A stretch of DNA of 64,000 nucleotides from JBMYYR01 sp965243605 (GTDB lineage Bacteria; Bacteroidota; Bacteroidia; Flavobacteriales; CAJXXR01), in contig CBDEVQ010000096.1 in the NCBI GenBank assembly GCA_965243605.1, forward strand, positions 1 through 64,000, given 5' to 3'. Below the pieces are notes generated by a model. That model was not told where the DNA came from. It did not search any database and saw only the letters and a program-made list of their open reading frames with translations. This document shows, piece by piece, positions 1 through 9,285 of the stretch. Within the stretch, counting starts at the first letter, position 1, and every line of letters starts with the position of its first letter. The position numbers were made by a program, and so were the translations under genes.

Positions 1-195
1 TATACCATAGAAAATGATGGCTCAATTTTATTAAAATTTCGTACGTCTGAAACGAAAGAGAATTTGGTTGAACAGGCTTTTGTTGAGTATATGATATATC
101 CAAAAGAACATAAAAAACACATCCGTTGGAAAACGGATTTCTTTGAATCTCTAACCTTAAAAGATTTAAAGAAGAAGATTAAAGCATCCAAATAG
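1..195 (+). CDS. C-terminal end of an unidentified protein (partial)
   Basis: The reading frame is open from the first base of the window and stops with TAG at 193-195, giving the last 64 residues of a protein whose start lies outside. The tail is charged and lysine-rich (it ends KKKIKASK) and contains no motif I recognise. A palindrome about 90 bases downstream (286-329) could terminate its transcript. That it is coding rests only on the uninterrupted frame and plausible composition, so no function is proposed. Confidence 0.55.
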   Translation, partial: YTIENDGSILLKFRTSETKENLVEQAFVEYMIYPKEHKKHIRWKTDFFESLTLKDLKKKIKASK

Positions 196-285
196 TTTAC
201 AGGAATATTTTTGTTAGTGAAAAGTGTTATTATACTCTGTTTGGGGCGTCTACCAACCCTATAAATGTATACAGCCTAAAACCCT

Positions 286-329
286 AAAAACACAAACTTG
301 TCACACTTATGTGACAAGTTTGTGTTTTT
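286..329. promoter_or_regulatory. Perfect inverted repeat in front of the TetR gene (probable operator)
   Basis: Two 19-base arms (286-304 and 311-329) are exact reverse complements around a 6-base centre. The core is TTGTCAC...GTGACAA and the outer parts are A and T runs. It ends 17 bases before the ATG at 347 and lies next to a TATCTTTG box (335-342) matching the Bacteroidota -7 element. TetR-family proteins usually bind such palindromes over their own promoter, so autoregulation is the first reading. A hairpin flanked by A/T tracts could also terminate transcription of the gene ending at 195. The two roles are not exclusive. Confidence 0.7.
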
Positions 330-346
330 TTATATATCTTTGTCGC

Positions 347-892
347 ATGAGTGAGACAAAAACGAAAATATTACAAACAGCCATAAAAGAATGGGGGAAG
401 GATATTACCTCCTCTTTAGATGATATTGCAAAACAATCTGGTGTATCTAGGCGTACTCTACATAGACATTATAAGGGTAAGGAAGATTTAATGGTTTCAG
501 TATTTAGCTATATTATTGAAGCGTATTTAGTACAGACCAAATTAATTATTAAGGATACGCCAAATCTAAAAGAACGTCTAAAAAAGTTCTTAAACTTCGA
601 TATTGAAAGCGGAAGTACCTATATGATGTTTTGTCAATTAAGGAAAACCAGCTATAAAGAAATGGCAACAGAGGATGCTAATCTTAAAGAGTTGTATTCT
701 ATTTACATGGGTCTATTTCAACAGTTAAAAGAGGAAAACCAAATTCGAGAAGAATTATCATCTCAATGGTTAGAAGTCTTTTATTCTACAATCATAGAAT
801 CAGCATTAAGAAGTATAGAAATGGGTATGACAAAAGAAGATAGTTTAGTTATGGCATGGTCGTCTTTTTGGAATGGAATTAAAACCTCATAA
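347..892 (+). CDS. TetR/AcrR family transcriptional regulator
   Basis: This 181-residue DNA-binding repressor has an N-terminal helix-turn-helix at about residues 20-48, with the typical pattern IAKQSGVSRRTLHRHYKGKEDL. The ligand-binding half is helical and divergent, as usual in the family. I chose ATG 347 rather than an in-frame start at 224, because the longer version would translate through the palindrome at 286-329 and family members begin just before the HTH. A TATCTTTG -7 box only five bases before ATG 347 suggests a very short or absent 5' leader. It is followed after 19 bases by azoR and then a Rossmann-fold gene, so it probably controls these two together with itself. The inducing ligand cannot be deduced. 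Confidence 0.88.
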   Translation: MSETKTKILQTAIKEWGKDITSSLDDIAKQSGVSRRTLHRHYKGKEDLMVSVFSYIIEAYLVQTKLIIKDTPNLKERLKKFLNFDIESGSTYMMFCQLRKTSYKEMATEDANLKELYSIYMGLFQQLKEENQIREELSSQWLEVFYSTIIESALRSIEMGMTKEDSLVMAWSSFWNGIKTS

Positions 893-911
893 TTAATAAA
901 CGATTTATATT

Positions 912-1508
912 ATGAACATTCTAAAGATTAATTCAAGCGCTAGTCAAGTCAATTCTATTAGCCGAAATCAGGTTGAGTATATTGTATCTAGTGTATTAAA
1001 AAAGTACGAATATGCAAAAGTTGTAGATAGAGATGCAGCTTATAATAACCTCCCGTATTTGGACAATGAATTTGTGCAAGCCATGTTCTATAGGGGAGAG
1101 CTCCAAGATCAACAAATAGAAAAGTTAGCCTTATCTGACACTTTAATTGATGAGCTACATGCTAGTGATGTCTTAGTATTTGGTGTACCCATGTATAACT
1201 TTACCATCCCAGCAAGTTTAAAATCCTATTTCGACTTAATAGCAAGACCAGGCAAAACATTTAACTTTACAAATAAGGGAGAAATGTTAGGCTTGCTAAA
1301 AAATAAAACAGCTATTGTGGTCATTTCTTCGGGAGGAACACCAATAGGGAGTCCAATGGATTTTACCAAAGATTACATCACAACGTTTTTAAAATTTATC
1401 GGCATTACTACAGTTCATTTTGTAGAGTTAGATCAAACTGGATTTAAATATCAAGAAAAAATTCAGCAAGCTACACATAAAATAAATGCTATTGTTACAG
1501 CTCTGTAA
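912..1508 (+). CDS. azoR: FMN-dependent NADH-azoreductase
   Basis: This 198-residue flavodoxin-like quinone/azo reductase transfers two electrons from NADH through FMN to quinones or azo compounds in the cytoplasm. The phosphate-binding loop lies at residues 8-17 (SSASQVNSIS). The hallmark PMYNF followed by IPASLKSYFD and ARPGKTF sits at about residues 93-117, as in E. coli AzoR. An SSGG segment near residue 140 is the second FMN contact. Length matches the family. It is the second gene of the tetR-azoR-oxidoreductase set, an arrangement consistent with TetR-controlled defence against quinone or electrophile stress. The physiological substrate is unknown. Confidence 0.93.
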   Translation: MNILKINSSASQVNSISRNQVEYIVSSVLKKYEYAKVVDRDAAYNNLPYLDNEFVQAMFYRGELQDQQIEKLALSDTLIDELHASDVLVFGVPMYNFTIPASLKSYFDLIARPGKTFNFTNKGEMLGLLKNKTAIVVISSGGTPIGSPMDFTKDYITTFLKFIGITTVHFVELDQTGFKYQEKIQQATHKINAIVTAL

Positions 1509-1586
1509 ATAAGTCACCTACATTAATTATTAATCATGCTTAATCCTTTTTAAATAAAGAGGACAGGCATTCAACGTGGAAAAAAA

Positions 1587-2245
1587 ATGGAAACAAGAAT
1601 TTATTAATACTAGGAGCCTCAGGAAAAGTAGGGCAATGGGTTGTTAAAATGGCTAAAGAAAGAGGATATGTCATAACTGTTGTTGTACGCTCTAAATCCA
1701 GTGTAGAACATATAGATGGTATTCATGTAATTGAAGGAAGTGTTTTAGATAAAGCTATACTTGAGCGATCAATTAAAGGACAAAATGTTGTTATTTCGTG
1801 TTTAGGAATAAAGCGCGTATCACAATCTAACCCTTGGTCGGCATTGGCTTCTCCAAAAGATTTTATGGAATCTATTACAAAACAAATGATTCCAATAATG
1901 CAAAATGAAGGGATTAATCGAAGCGTATTAATGAGTGCGGCAGGTGTTGGTAATAGTTGGAAGACGGTAAGTGGAACCATGAAGTTTTTGATTAAAGCAA
2001 GTAATGTGAAACATGCTTTTAATGATTTCGACGAGATGGAAAAACAATTTGTTAAAAGTGGAATAGATGTCCTTTCAGTAAGGCCAGTAGGGTTAGTTGA
2101 TCAAGACATGAATATGCAGCCTAAAGTGGTGGACTCTTTTAAAATGTCTTCACAAATAACAAGAAAAGATGTGGCTAAATGGATGGTAGATGCATTAGAA
2201 CGAAAAGAAAAATATTCCCAACCGTATGAAATGATTGGATATTAA
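1587..2245 (+). pseudogene. NAD(P)H-binding Rossmann protein, frameshifted at codon 3-4
   Basis: The body of the gene (open from ATG 1649, 198 residues) is an atypical short-chain dehydrogenase / NAD(P)H-binding protein with VVISCLG, SAAGVG and SVRPVGL segments. The defining nucleotide loop ILGASGKVGQWVVK is encoded just upstream in the same frame (1607-1648), and that stretch has no ATG, GTG or TTG start. The only good start, ATG 1587, is out of frame by one base. Restoring one A in the run after ATGG would give MENKNLLILGASG, a normal N-terminus. So either a one-base deletion or a sequencing error lies at about 1590-1594. Starting at 1649 would remove the cofactor loop, which is unlikely to be functional. 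It is the third gene after tetR and azoR. Confidence 0.65.
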
Positions 2246-2376
2246 TAAATTTAAGTTTAACTCTAATTTAGTGTTAGTATTGTACTTGTTTATTTGGTAT
2301 TGAATCACAACTCTGTCAATGGATGTAAGATATATATCGTTAAAATGAGAGGAATCTGTATTTATTGTTTTTACTT

Positions 2377-2401
2377 CCCTTCTTGAGAGGGGTTAAGGGT
2401 G
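2377..2401. repeat. Dispersed intergenic repeat, type 1 (copy 1)
   Basis: The core CCCTTCTTGAGAGGGGTTAA followed by GGGTG lies in the 289-base gap between the Rossmann gene and the TonB receptor. Related copies occur at 5026-5050, 9135-9158 and 21423-21448, each in a noncoding gap and each preceded by a similar TATTGTTT-like stretch. The rest of 2246-2534 shows nothing else I can name. Confidence 0.7.
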
Positions 2402-2534
2402 TGTAAAAATGAAGGGAGTACTTCCAATTAGTACTTAAAACTCTACCTCGCCCTAAGCGTAGTTTGTAACTACGCTTTTAATATTTCTTAAAATAGAAGT
2501 AATCTTCCCAGTATTTAATTACGTTGATAAGTGC

Positions 2535-4892
2535 TTAAAACTCTATTCTATACTTTAACACAGGAATTAACCCAAATTGATAGGTTTCGTCTATAGACAT
2601 TTGTGGGGCATTGTAAAAATAATTCTCCACATTTTCTCTATTGGTCACATTTTGAACTTGTAAAGAAATTACATGAGCCGTCTTCGGATTGTTTTTCGTA
2701 TAACTTGTGGTTAAATCTAAACGGTAATAATCAGGTAAAGAGTTTGCGAATCCTAAATGGTTATTACGCACCGTTGAATTTTCAATAACCGATTGTTCAT
2801 AATTAATGGGTACATATCGATTTCCACCGTTCCAAATAACCTTTGCATTAATCCCAAACACATTCTTTTTATTTTTACCTACATTGTATTCTTTTCCAGC
2901 CAAGAAAGAGAAAATATACCCGGCATTATATCTAGAATTAAATTCACGTCCATCGGGCATTTTATACTTAGAATCAAATAAAGAGGCGGTAAACAAATAG
3001 TAATAATTTTTGTTTAAGAATCGTTCGAATGTTATCTCTAATCCCATATTACGGGCCGTTCCTTTATCGGATAATAAATCGGTTACAACCGCAGAATTGG
3101 CATTCACCGAAGAAAAACTAGAGTTCGGAATATCGCTTGTAAGTACATTGTATAAATATTGGTAATAGACTTCCATTTTAAGACGTAGATTCTCATTAAT
3201 AGAGTAATCATACCCAAGTACGGCATGCCATGTTTTTGTAATTTCTAAATCTTTATTTCCTCTGGTATCAATACCATTTTCATTAAGAGTGGTTGCATTA
3301 TATACACTTAATGGCGCTAATTTACTATGTAACCCTAAACCAAGACTAATCTTTTTTAACGGATTAATGGTATAAGAAACCCCTAATCTAGGTTCAAGTG
3401 AAAACTTATTATTTAATAAAAAATGAGAATAGTGTCCTCCAAATACAGTGGTCCACTTTTTATTAAACCGATGTTTCCATTGGTTAAACACCTGCAGGAA
3501 TTGAGTATTTCCTTTTTCGTCTAAATAGGTATTGTATAAATCTTGCCCAATGATTTCTTCTCCTTTAAAATCATAAGAAATTAAAGAGAAAATAGTACCA
3601 CTTCTTACGGTTGTTCTAGAATTTACTTTATGATTTAAAGTGGCATTCCATCGTATCCACTGATTTTTAAATGCATTTTCTTCGCTAAGGATTTTTTCCA
3701 ATGTAAAAGGTCTTACCCAATCGCTTTTAAACCCAATATCTTGCATGGAATAAGAAATGTCATTTTTTATGAATGTATTCTTATTAAAAAAGTATTTATT
3801 AGAAATTCCAAAAACTGCCATGTTAGAATGGAACTTTTCATCAAAGAAATTGAACTGAGGAGAGGCGTTAATTTCACTATCTTCTGGAGAGTCGATAGAA
3901 GTACTCCACCCATGAAGTCCAAAAACAGAAAACGTACCCATAGATTTGGTCGGAAGATGAAACTGATAGGCTAAATCCTGAAAGATATTATCTTCACCTA
4001 AGTTTTTCAAAATTCCTAAATCGGTTAACAAAGACAAGGTTGAATATCTATAGTTTATTAAATACGATCCATTATAATTTTTAGAAAACGGACCTTCAAA
4101 AGAAGCATCAGTCCCTAAGAGTCCCAATTGTAATGCGTATTCTCGTTTCTGATTATTTCCATTTCTTAACTTTACATCAAAAACTCCTGATGATGCATTC
4201 CCATATTCGGCAGGAAAAGCCCCCGTTAAAAAGTCGGAATTATCAAGCATATTAATGCTTAGCGCACTAATTCCACCACCAGAAGCACCAGCCTCAGAAA
4301 AATGATTTGGACTCGGAATTTCTATCCCATTCATACGCCACAATAACCCTAATGGTGAATTCCCTCGAATAACAATTTCATTCATAACATCATCGGTGGT
4401 ACTTACACCAGCAAAGGCAAGAGCCATACGTGCTGGATCGTCTATGCTGGCAGCAAATCGTGAAGATTCTTCTGTAGAAAATGAACGCCCAGAAACTGTA
4501 ATCATCTTATTTTTTGTACGCTTTTTCTCCACCTTATTTTCTAAAACGAGTTCGTCTAAGGTGTTAAAATTTTCTTGCATAGATACTTGTAAAACCACTT
4601 CTTTTGCAGACCCAACAGATACATTGGGTAATGTAACATCGGTATAACCAACAAAGGATATTTTAATGGTATGCCTTCCAATAGGTACTTTGGCTATTTC
4701 AAAAAAACCATCATCATTGGTACTAGTTCCTAACACAGGGTCCGTTCCTAATATAAGAACCGAAGCTCCTGGTAAACCATATTGAGATTCTCTGTCAATC
4801 ACACGTCCTCTAACCGTTTGGGTTAGTTTTTCTTGCCCGAAGATTAAATTGATATTTAATAAAATAGATAAAATTAAAAATAGGTTTTTCAT
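2535..4892 (-). CDS. TonB-dependent outer membrane receptor with N-terminal carboxypeptidase-like domain
   Basis: This 785-residue outer membrane transporter has a signal peptide at residues 1-19. A CarboxypepD_reg-like domain follows at about 25-110 (VRGRVIDRESQYGLPGASV), then a plug at about 130-240 containing VIRGNSPLGLLWRMNGIEIPSPNHF, and the remainder is beta-barrel strands ending in an aromatic-rich terminus. Such receptors import siderophores, metals, glycans or other ligands using TonB energy. It is not obviously SusC-type and has no SusD partner. It stands alone on its strand, so the substrate cannot be inferred. A TATGTTTG box at 4911-4918 on the minus strand fits its promoter, about 20 bases before the start codon. 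The barrel is short, about 550 residues. Confidence 0.88.
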   Translation of the reverse strand: MKNLFLILSILLNINLIFGQEKLTQTVRGRVIDRESQYGLPGASVLILGTDPVLGTSTNDDGFFEIAKVPIGRHTIKISFVGYTDVTLPNVSVGSAKEVVLQVSMQENFNTLDELVLENKVEKKRTKNKMITVSGRSFSTEESSRFAASIDDPARMALAFAGVSTTDDVMNEIVIRGNSPLGLLWRMNGIEIPSPNHFSEAGASGGGISALSINMLDNSDFLTGAFPAEYGNASSGVFDVKLRNGNNQKREYALQLGLLGTDASFEGPFSKNYNGSYLINYRYSTLSLLTDLGILKNLGEDNIFQDLAYQFHLPTKSMGTFSVFGLHGWSTSIDSPEDSEINASPQFNFFDEKFHSNMAVFGISNKYFFNKNTFIKNDISYSMQDIGFKSDWVRPFTLEKILSEENAFKNQWIRWNATLNHKVNSRTTVRSGTIFSLISYDFKGEEIIGQDLYNTYLDEKGNTQFLQVFNQWKHRFNKKWTTVFGGHYSHFLLNNKFSLEPRLGVSYTINPLKKISLGLGLHSKLAPLSVYNATTLNENGIDTRGNKDLEITKTWHAVLGYDYSINENLRLKMEVYYQYLYNVLTSDIPNSSFSSVNANSAVVTDLLSDKGTARNMGLEITFERFLNKNYYYLFTASLFDSKYKMPDGREFNSRYNAGYIFSFLAGKEYNVGKNKKNVFGINAKVIWNGGNRYVPINYEQSVIENSTVRNNHLGFANSLPDYYRLDLTTSYTKNNPKTAHVISLQVQNVTNRENVENYFYNAPQMSIDETYQFGLIPVLKYRIEF

Positions 4893-4910
4893 AATAATAT
4901 GATTGAATTA

Positions 4911-4918
4911 CAAACATA
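4911..4918 (-). promoter_or_regulatory. Probable -7 promoter element for the TonB receptor
   Basis: The minus strand reads TATGTTTG, an exact match to the Bacteroidota TAnnTTTG element, 18 bases upstream of the ATG ending at 4892. I do not see a clear TTTG -33 box at the usual spacing, so this is a half-match only. Confidence 0.5.
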
Positions 4919-5025
4919 CAAAACAACATCTTTTTTTAATGTTAATTTTTTATATAATTATAAGGTTAGTAGTGGGATGGGGTTTAGACTTTGTTTTTGG
5001 ATTAGAGTATTTACTGTTTTATTGA

Positions 5026-5050
5026 CCCTCTTGAGAGGGGTTAGGGGGGT
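5026..5050. repeat. Dispersed intergenic repeat, type 1 (copy 2)
   Basis: CCCTCTTGAGAGGGGTTAGG followed by GGGGT is the closest relative of the copy at 2377-2401. It sits in the 500-base gap between the divergently transcribed TonB receptor and amidohydrolase genes. Confidence 0.7.
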
Positions 5051-5099
5051 AAATATGCTTTGATGCTATCGTTATGATTTATCTCATTATTCTCAACCG

Positions 5100-5260
5100 C
5101 TCAATTCTTGTCCATTCGAGTGGTTTTATAGAATGCAATGGCAGAAAATTGTATTGAGAACAGTACGATTTGATGTATAAAATGGGAAAACAAGTCACCC
5201 CTCTGAGGTTAGTTATGTTGTGTATGTTTATTTATTGTGACACAACGCTTTTATATTCTC
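5100..5260. repeat. Dispersed intergenic repeat, type 2 (copy 1), diverged
   Basis: This stretch contains a TCGAGTGG-like start, then GAATGCAATGG, then AGTACGATTTGAT, then CTGAGGTTAG and a GTTTATTTAT tail. The same ordered blocks, more diverged, recur at about 10670-10830. It is noncoding and fills most of the gap before the amidohydrolase. Its similarity to the second copy was judged by eye only. Confidence 0.5.
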
Positions 5261-5359
5261 TAAGCCTGAATTTTGAAGAGATATACTTTTAGAGTCTTCA
5301 AATTGGAACGTTAAAGTATAATGTTTTGGTTCAAATACGATATTATTAAGTCTAAATAT

Positions 5360-5367
5360 TAATTTTG
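5360..5367 (+). promoter_or_regulatory. Probable -7 promoter element for the amidohydrolase
   Basis: TAATTTTG matches TAnnTTTG exactly and lies 25 bases before the ATG at 5393, leaving room for a leader of about 20 bases. No convincing -33 TTTG is visible at the expected distance. Confidence 0.5.
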
Positions 5368-5392
5368 TACTCTACATATAAATCCAATCAAC

Positions 5393-7027
5393 ATGAAATA
5401 TATATTATCGGTACTTACATTTTCTTTATTTGTGATAGGGTGTACCCAAAAGCAAAAGCAATCTGTAGATTTATTTATACATCATGCGAATATTTATACG
5501 GTAGATCGTAATTATCAGATTGCACAAGCCATGGTAATTTCTGATGAACGCATTGTAGAGGTTGGTACATTTTCGGAATTAAAAGAAAAATACCAATACA
5601 AAAAGGAGTTTAATGCGAATGGTAAAACAATTCTCCCTGGATTATATGATGCCCATGCTCATTTTTATGGATTGGGTTTACAACAACGTAAAGTCAATTT
5701 AATTGGTACAACATCTTGGGTAGACGTTTTGGATAAACTGGTGATATTTAAAGAAAAATATAATCCAGAATTTATTACGGGTAGAGGTTGGGATCAGAAC
5801 GATTGGGAGAATAATGAATTTCCAGATAATACCTTATTATCGACTTTATTTCCGAACACACCCGTTATTATTCGTCGTGTAGACGGACATGCATTAATTG
5901 CCAACAAGGCAGCCATAGATCAAGCTGGAATTAATACTCAAACCGAATACGAAGGCGGAGAGATTGTTCAAGTAGATGGTGTATTAACAGGGTTGTTTAT
6001 TGATAACCCTATGGAACTTGTTGAAGCTATTATTCCAACACCTAATATTACCGATATTGAAAATGCATTAAAAGATGCCGAAAAAATATGTTTAAAACAT
6101 GGTTTAACATCCGTTGTGGATGCTGGGTTAAACAAGTTTGTTCTGGATGAGGTTTTCAGATTAAATGAGGAAATGGAGATCAATTTATATGTAATGGGTA
6201 GCTCTACAGATCCAGAATTAGATGAGGTTTTAAAAACAGGATTTAAGCAAACGGATCGGTTGTCTTTACGCAGTATAAAATGTTATGCCGATGGTGCATT
6301 AGGATCAAGAGGAGCATGTTTACATGAAGCGTATTCAGATAGAGAAAATCATTTTGGAGCCATGCTAACACCGATAGAAACGTTTAAAACGATTGCTCAA
6401 AAGATTCATAAATACGGGTTTCAAATGAATACACATGCTATTGGAGATTCTGCGAATTCTGTGGTGTTAGATACTTACTTAAATACCTTAGAAAATCCGA
6501 AAGAAGCCCGTTGGAGAGTTGAACATGCACAGGTTTTAAAACAAGAAGATATTACAAAGTTTGAACAAGGAATACTACCCTCTGTACAACCAACACACGC
6601 TACTAGCGATATGTATTGGGCTAAAGATAGATTAGGAGAGGAAAGAATTCCATTAGCCTATGCTTACAAAACCTTATTAAATGCCAATGGGCGCATAGCT
6701 TTAGGGACGGATTTTCCTATAGAAAAGGTTAATCCGTTTCATACATTTTATTCGGCTACAGCCCGTAAAGATTTACAACACTATCCTGCAGGTGGATTCC
6801 AAATTAAAGATGCATTATCAAGAGAAGAAGCATTAAAAGGAATGACTATTTGGGCGGCATATAGTTGTTTTCAAGAAGAAGAACGTGGAAGTTTAGAACC
6901 AGGTAAACATGCCGATTTTATAGTGTTGGATAGAGATATATTAACCTGTGAAGAAGATTCTATACCTACTACACAAGTTGAACAAACCTTTATTAAAGGG
7001 AAGGTGGTATATTCAAATAAAGAATAA
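5393..7027 (+). CDS. Amidohydrolase family lipoprotein (amidohydrolase 3 / YtcJ-like)
   Basis: This 544-residue metal-dependent hydrolase of the amidohydrolase superfamily has a lipoprotein signal ending FVIGC at Cys17, so it is probably anchored in a membrane of the envelope. The metal-binding HAH motif is at residues 88-90 (LYDAHAHF). Further family landmarks are KCYADGALGSRGA, NTHAIGDSAN, VEHAQVL and ALGTDFPIEKVNPF near the end. YtcJ-like proteins include N-substituted formamide deformylases, but most members have unknown substrates, so only the C-N hydrolase class is claimed. The start follows a TAATTTTG box by 25 bases. The next gene begins 118 bases downstream on the same strand and may or may not be co-transcribed. 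Confidence 0.88.
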   Translation: MKYILSVLTFSLFVIGCTQKQKQSVDLFIHHANIYTVDRNYQIAQAMVISDERIVEVGTFSELKEKYQYKKEFNANGKTILPGLYDAHAHFYGLGLQQRKVNLIGTTSWVDVLDKLVIFKEKYNPEFITGRGWDQNDWENNEFPDNTLLSTLFPNTPVIIRRVDGHALIANKAAIDQAGINTQTEYEGGEIVQVDGVLTGLFIDNPMELVEAIIPTPNITDIENALKDAEKICLKHGLTSVVDAGLNKFVLDEVFRLNEEMEINLYVMGSSTDPELDEVLKTGFKQTDRLSLRSIKCYADGALGSRGACLHEAYSDRENHFGAMLTPIETFKTIAQKIHKYGFQMNTHAIGDSANSVVLDTYLNTLENPKEARWRVEHAQVLKQEDITKFEQGILPSVQPTHATSDMYWAKDRLGEERIPLAYAYKTLLNANGRIALGTDFPIEKVNPFHTFYSATARKDLQHYPAGGFQIKDALSREEALKGMTIWAAYSCFQEEERGSLEPGKHADFIVLDRDILTCEEDSIPTTQVEQTFIKGKVVYSNKE

Positions 7028-7145
7028 TTTATACAATTATAAATATAGAATGTATAGGTGCAAATATGTAATCATATATTGTACCTATATTTTGAACAAT
7101 CATTGCGTACTCATTTTTGTAATGAATAATAATTTAAGATTAAAA

Positions 7146-9074
7146 ATGAATAGAATAGGAATTATTATTGGAACATTAATATGTTTAAATGTTCAAGCAC
7201 AAAAGCGCATATTAGATTTATTTTCTTTATCAGAGAATCCTCAATTACACGAAGTTGATTCAACTTTTATAGATGAATCATTGGTCATAATTGAGGATTA
7301 TAGAGCTGTTAATATCAATTATCGTAAAGAAGCTATAAATCAGTATCAAGTAAACACCGTGCATAAAATTATTCATATAAATAATGCGCTTGGTGTTAAA
7401 ATATATAATGAAATTTCTATCCCTATAGAAAAAGGAGAGGAATTGTTAAACCTTGAAGTCAGAACAATTTCTAAAAATAATAAGGTTTATGAAATGCAAA
7501 ATCACGAGCCTGTTGATGTAACAATAAAAGGAAATATTCAGTTTAAAAAGTTTGCCGTAGAAGGTTTAGAAGTTGGTGGAGAGGTTGAGTTTTTATATTC
7601 TAAAAAATCTAGAATAAAGCCTTATAAACGTATATATTTTAAATCGTTGTATCCCACCCAAAAGCTTAAGTTTGAACTTTTCGAAAAGAATGTTATTCAT
7701 AGTGCAGCGTCTTATAATGGATTAGCTCCTGTTGAATCTATTCATGGAAATTTAGTTTGTGAAGATTATAATATTGAAGGGATTGATGATGAAACGCTCT
7801 CGTCTTTTCAATCAAAAATTAAACATATAGATTACAAAGTAGAACAATATGGAGATTACTATGATGGGACGTCTTGGAAACGAATTTCTGGAAATATTTT
7901 AGAACAGTTTCAGAGTGAATCTATGCGCATAAATAATTTTATTTATGACATGAATTTAGATGGATTAACTGAGTTTGAAAAAGTATGTAAAGTTGAAGAA
8001 TATATTAAATCCAATATTGCCATAGAATACAATTTAGATAAATCATATACGGATTTAATGGCCATTCAAAAGAATAAATTAGCCAACTATGAAGGTGTAA
8101 TTAAGTTGTATTTAAAATGTTTTCAAAAATTACAAATTCCAGTGAGTTTAATTATGTCTACAAGTCGATATAGCGGTCTTATAGATGAGTCTTATCCACA
8201 CACAATGGACTTAGAATATCCGATATTATATTTTCCAAATTTAGACAAGTATTTAACTACAAATGATATGGCATTACGTTTAGGAATGCCACCAGCGGAA
8301 TTTGGGAAATCTCATGTGTTGAAAATAAAGACGAACAATTCAACGGCATTGGCCTCGTTAAAATATGATACGTGTGAATTTGTAACCTTACCTATATTAG
8401 AGGCTAAATACAATACTACACAAAGGATTATTAATGTACAATTAGCAGCCAATAATACTCAAGCAAAGATTCATTACCTATCTAAGAAAAGAGGGTATTT
8501 TGCTATACAGTCAAGATTGCTAATAAATGAATATTTAGAAGGTGATCATAATCGCTTAAATAACACATTTATGGGCATAGATGTTGTGGAAATTGATTCT
8601 GTAAAGTTTGAAAATGAGGGATTTGTGTTTTCAACGAAGCCGAGCACATCTGTAAATACAGATATTTGGTTGAATACCGAATCGATTGTAGAGCAATTAG
8701 AAGATGATATTTTAGTGAGTTTAGGTCAGTTAATAAAACCTCAATCTAAAATGTATGGAGAAGGAAAACGACAGCATGATGTTGTATTAGAATTTCCAAA
8801 ACTCTATGAAAGTCGTATTCATTTTACGATCCCAGAGGGGTATACTTGTATGAATTTAGAAGAACTTAAAAAGCATCTCTATTTTATGTTCGATAAAGAG
8901 AATTCAATTTATTTTGATTTAAGTTATGTATTAAAAGATAATCAATTAAGCATTGTCATTAAAAACGGGTATAACACCATTTTAATTAATAAGAAACATT
9001 ATAAAGATTATCAGGAAGTGGTTAATTCTGTAGCTGATTTTAGAGCCTTTACTTTAATTTTGGAAAAGGAGTAA
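7146..9074 (+). CDS. DUF3857 / transglutaminase-like domain protein, probably catalytically inactive
   Basis: This 642-residue secreted or periplasmic protein has a signal peptide MNRIGIIIGTLICLNVQAQ. A DUF3857 domain occupies about residues 40-230 and a transglutaminase-like region about 290-400, followed by a beta-rich C-terminal domain. In relatives with active transglutaminase cores a GDCKDK-type motif carries the nucleophile. Here the equivalent segment reads ANYEGVIKLY, so the cysteine appears to be replaced by tyrosine and the domain is likely structural. I chose ATG 7146 because it directly opens the signal peptide. ATG 7122 is possible, while an open frame reaching back to 6948 overlaps the previous gene and is unlikely to be translated. 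Substrate and role are unknown. Confidence 0.8.
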   Translation: MNRIGIIIGTLICLNVQAQKRILDLFSLSENPQLHEVDSTFIDESLVIIEDYRAVNINYRKEAINQYQVNTVHKIIHINNALGVKIYNEISIPIEKGEELLNLEVRTISKNNKVYEMQNHEPVDVTIKGNIQFKKFAVEGLEVGGEVEFLYSKKSRIKPYKRIYFKSLYPTQKLKFELFEKNVIHSAASYNGLAPVESIHGNLVCEDYNIEGIDDETLSSFQSKIKHIDYKVEQYGDYYDGTSWKRISGNILEQFQSESMRINNFIYDMNLDGLTEFEKVCKVEEYIKSNIAIEYNLDKSYTDLMAIQKNKLANYEGVIKLYLKCFQKLQIPVSLIMSTSRYSGLIDESYPHTMDLEYPILYFPNLDKYLTTNDMALRLGMPPAEFGKSHVLKIKTNNSTALASLKYDTCEFVTLPILEAKYNTTQRIINVQLAANNTQAKIHYLSKKRGYFAIQSRLLINEYLEGDHNRLNNTFMGIDVVEIDSVKFENEGFVFSTKPSTSVNTDIWLNTESIVEQLEDDILVSLGQLIKPQSKMYGEGKRQHDVVLEFPKLYESRIHFTIPEGYTCMNLEELKKHLYFMFDKENSIYFDLSYVLKDNQLSIVIKNGYNTILINKKHYKDYQEVVNSVADFRAFTLILEKE

Positions 9075-9134
9075 GTATTCTGAATATATAGGAGTCACCA
9101 CTTTAGAGGTTATTATCATTTGTATTTATAAGCT

Positions 9135-9158
9135 CCCTTCTTGAGAAAGGTTATGGGT
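9135..9158. repeat. Dispersed intergenic repeat, type 1 (copy 3)
   Basis: CCCTTCTTGAGAAAGGTTAT followed by GGGT resembles the copies at 2377 and 5026 and lies in the gap after the DUF3857 gene. Confidence 0.6.
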
Positions 9159-9285
9159 TTTTTAAACAAGGAGGTTAGATATTGATTTCAATATTTTTTA
9201 TTACAAATTAATATACAATTGAAGTTGAAAACTATAATTAGAGAAGGAGTCTAGGAAGAGCAATTAGTATAAATAACACTAAATT

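Noticed and set aside
224..346. Extended start of the TetR gene at 224
   Set aside because: It would translate through the perfect palindrome and adds residues unlike any TetR N-terminus; ATG 347 begins right before the HTH.
6948..7145. Upstream start for the DUF3857 gene at 6948
   Set aside because: It overlaps the end of the amidohydrolase gene and adds lysine/tyrosine-rich residues before a complete signal peptide that begins at 7146.
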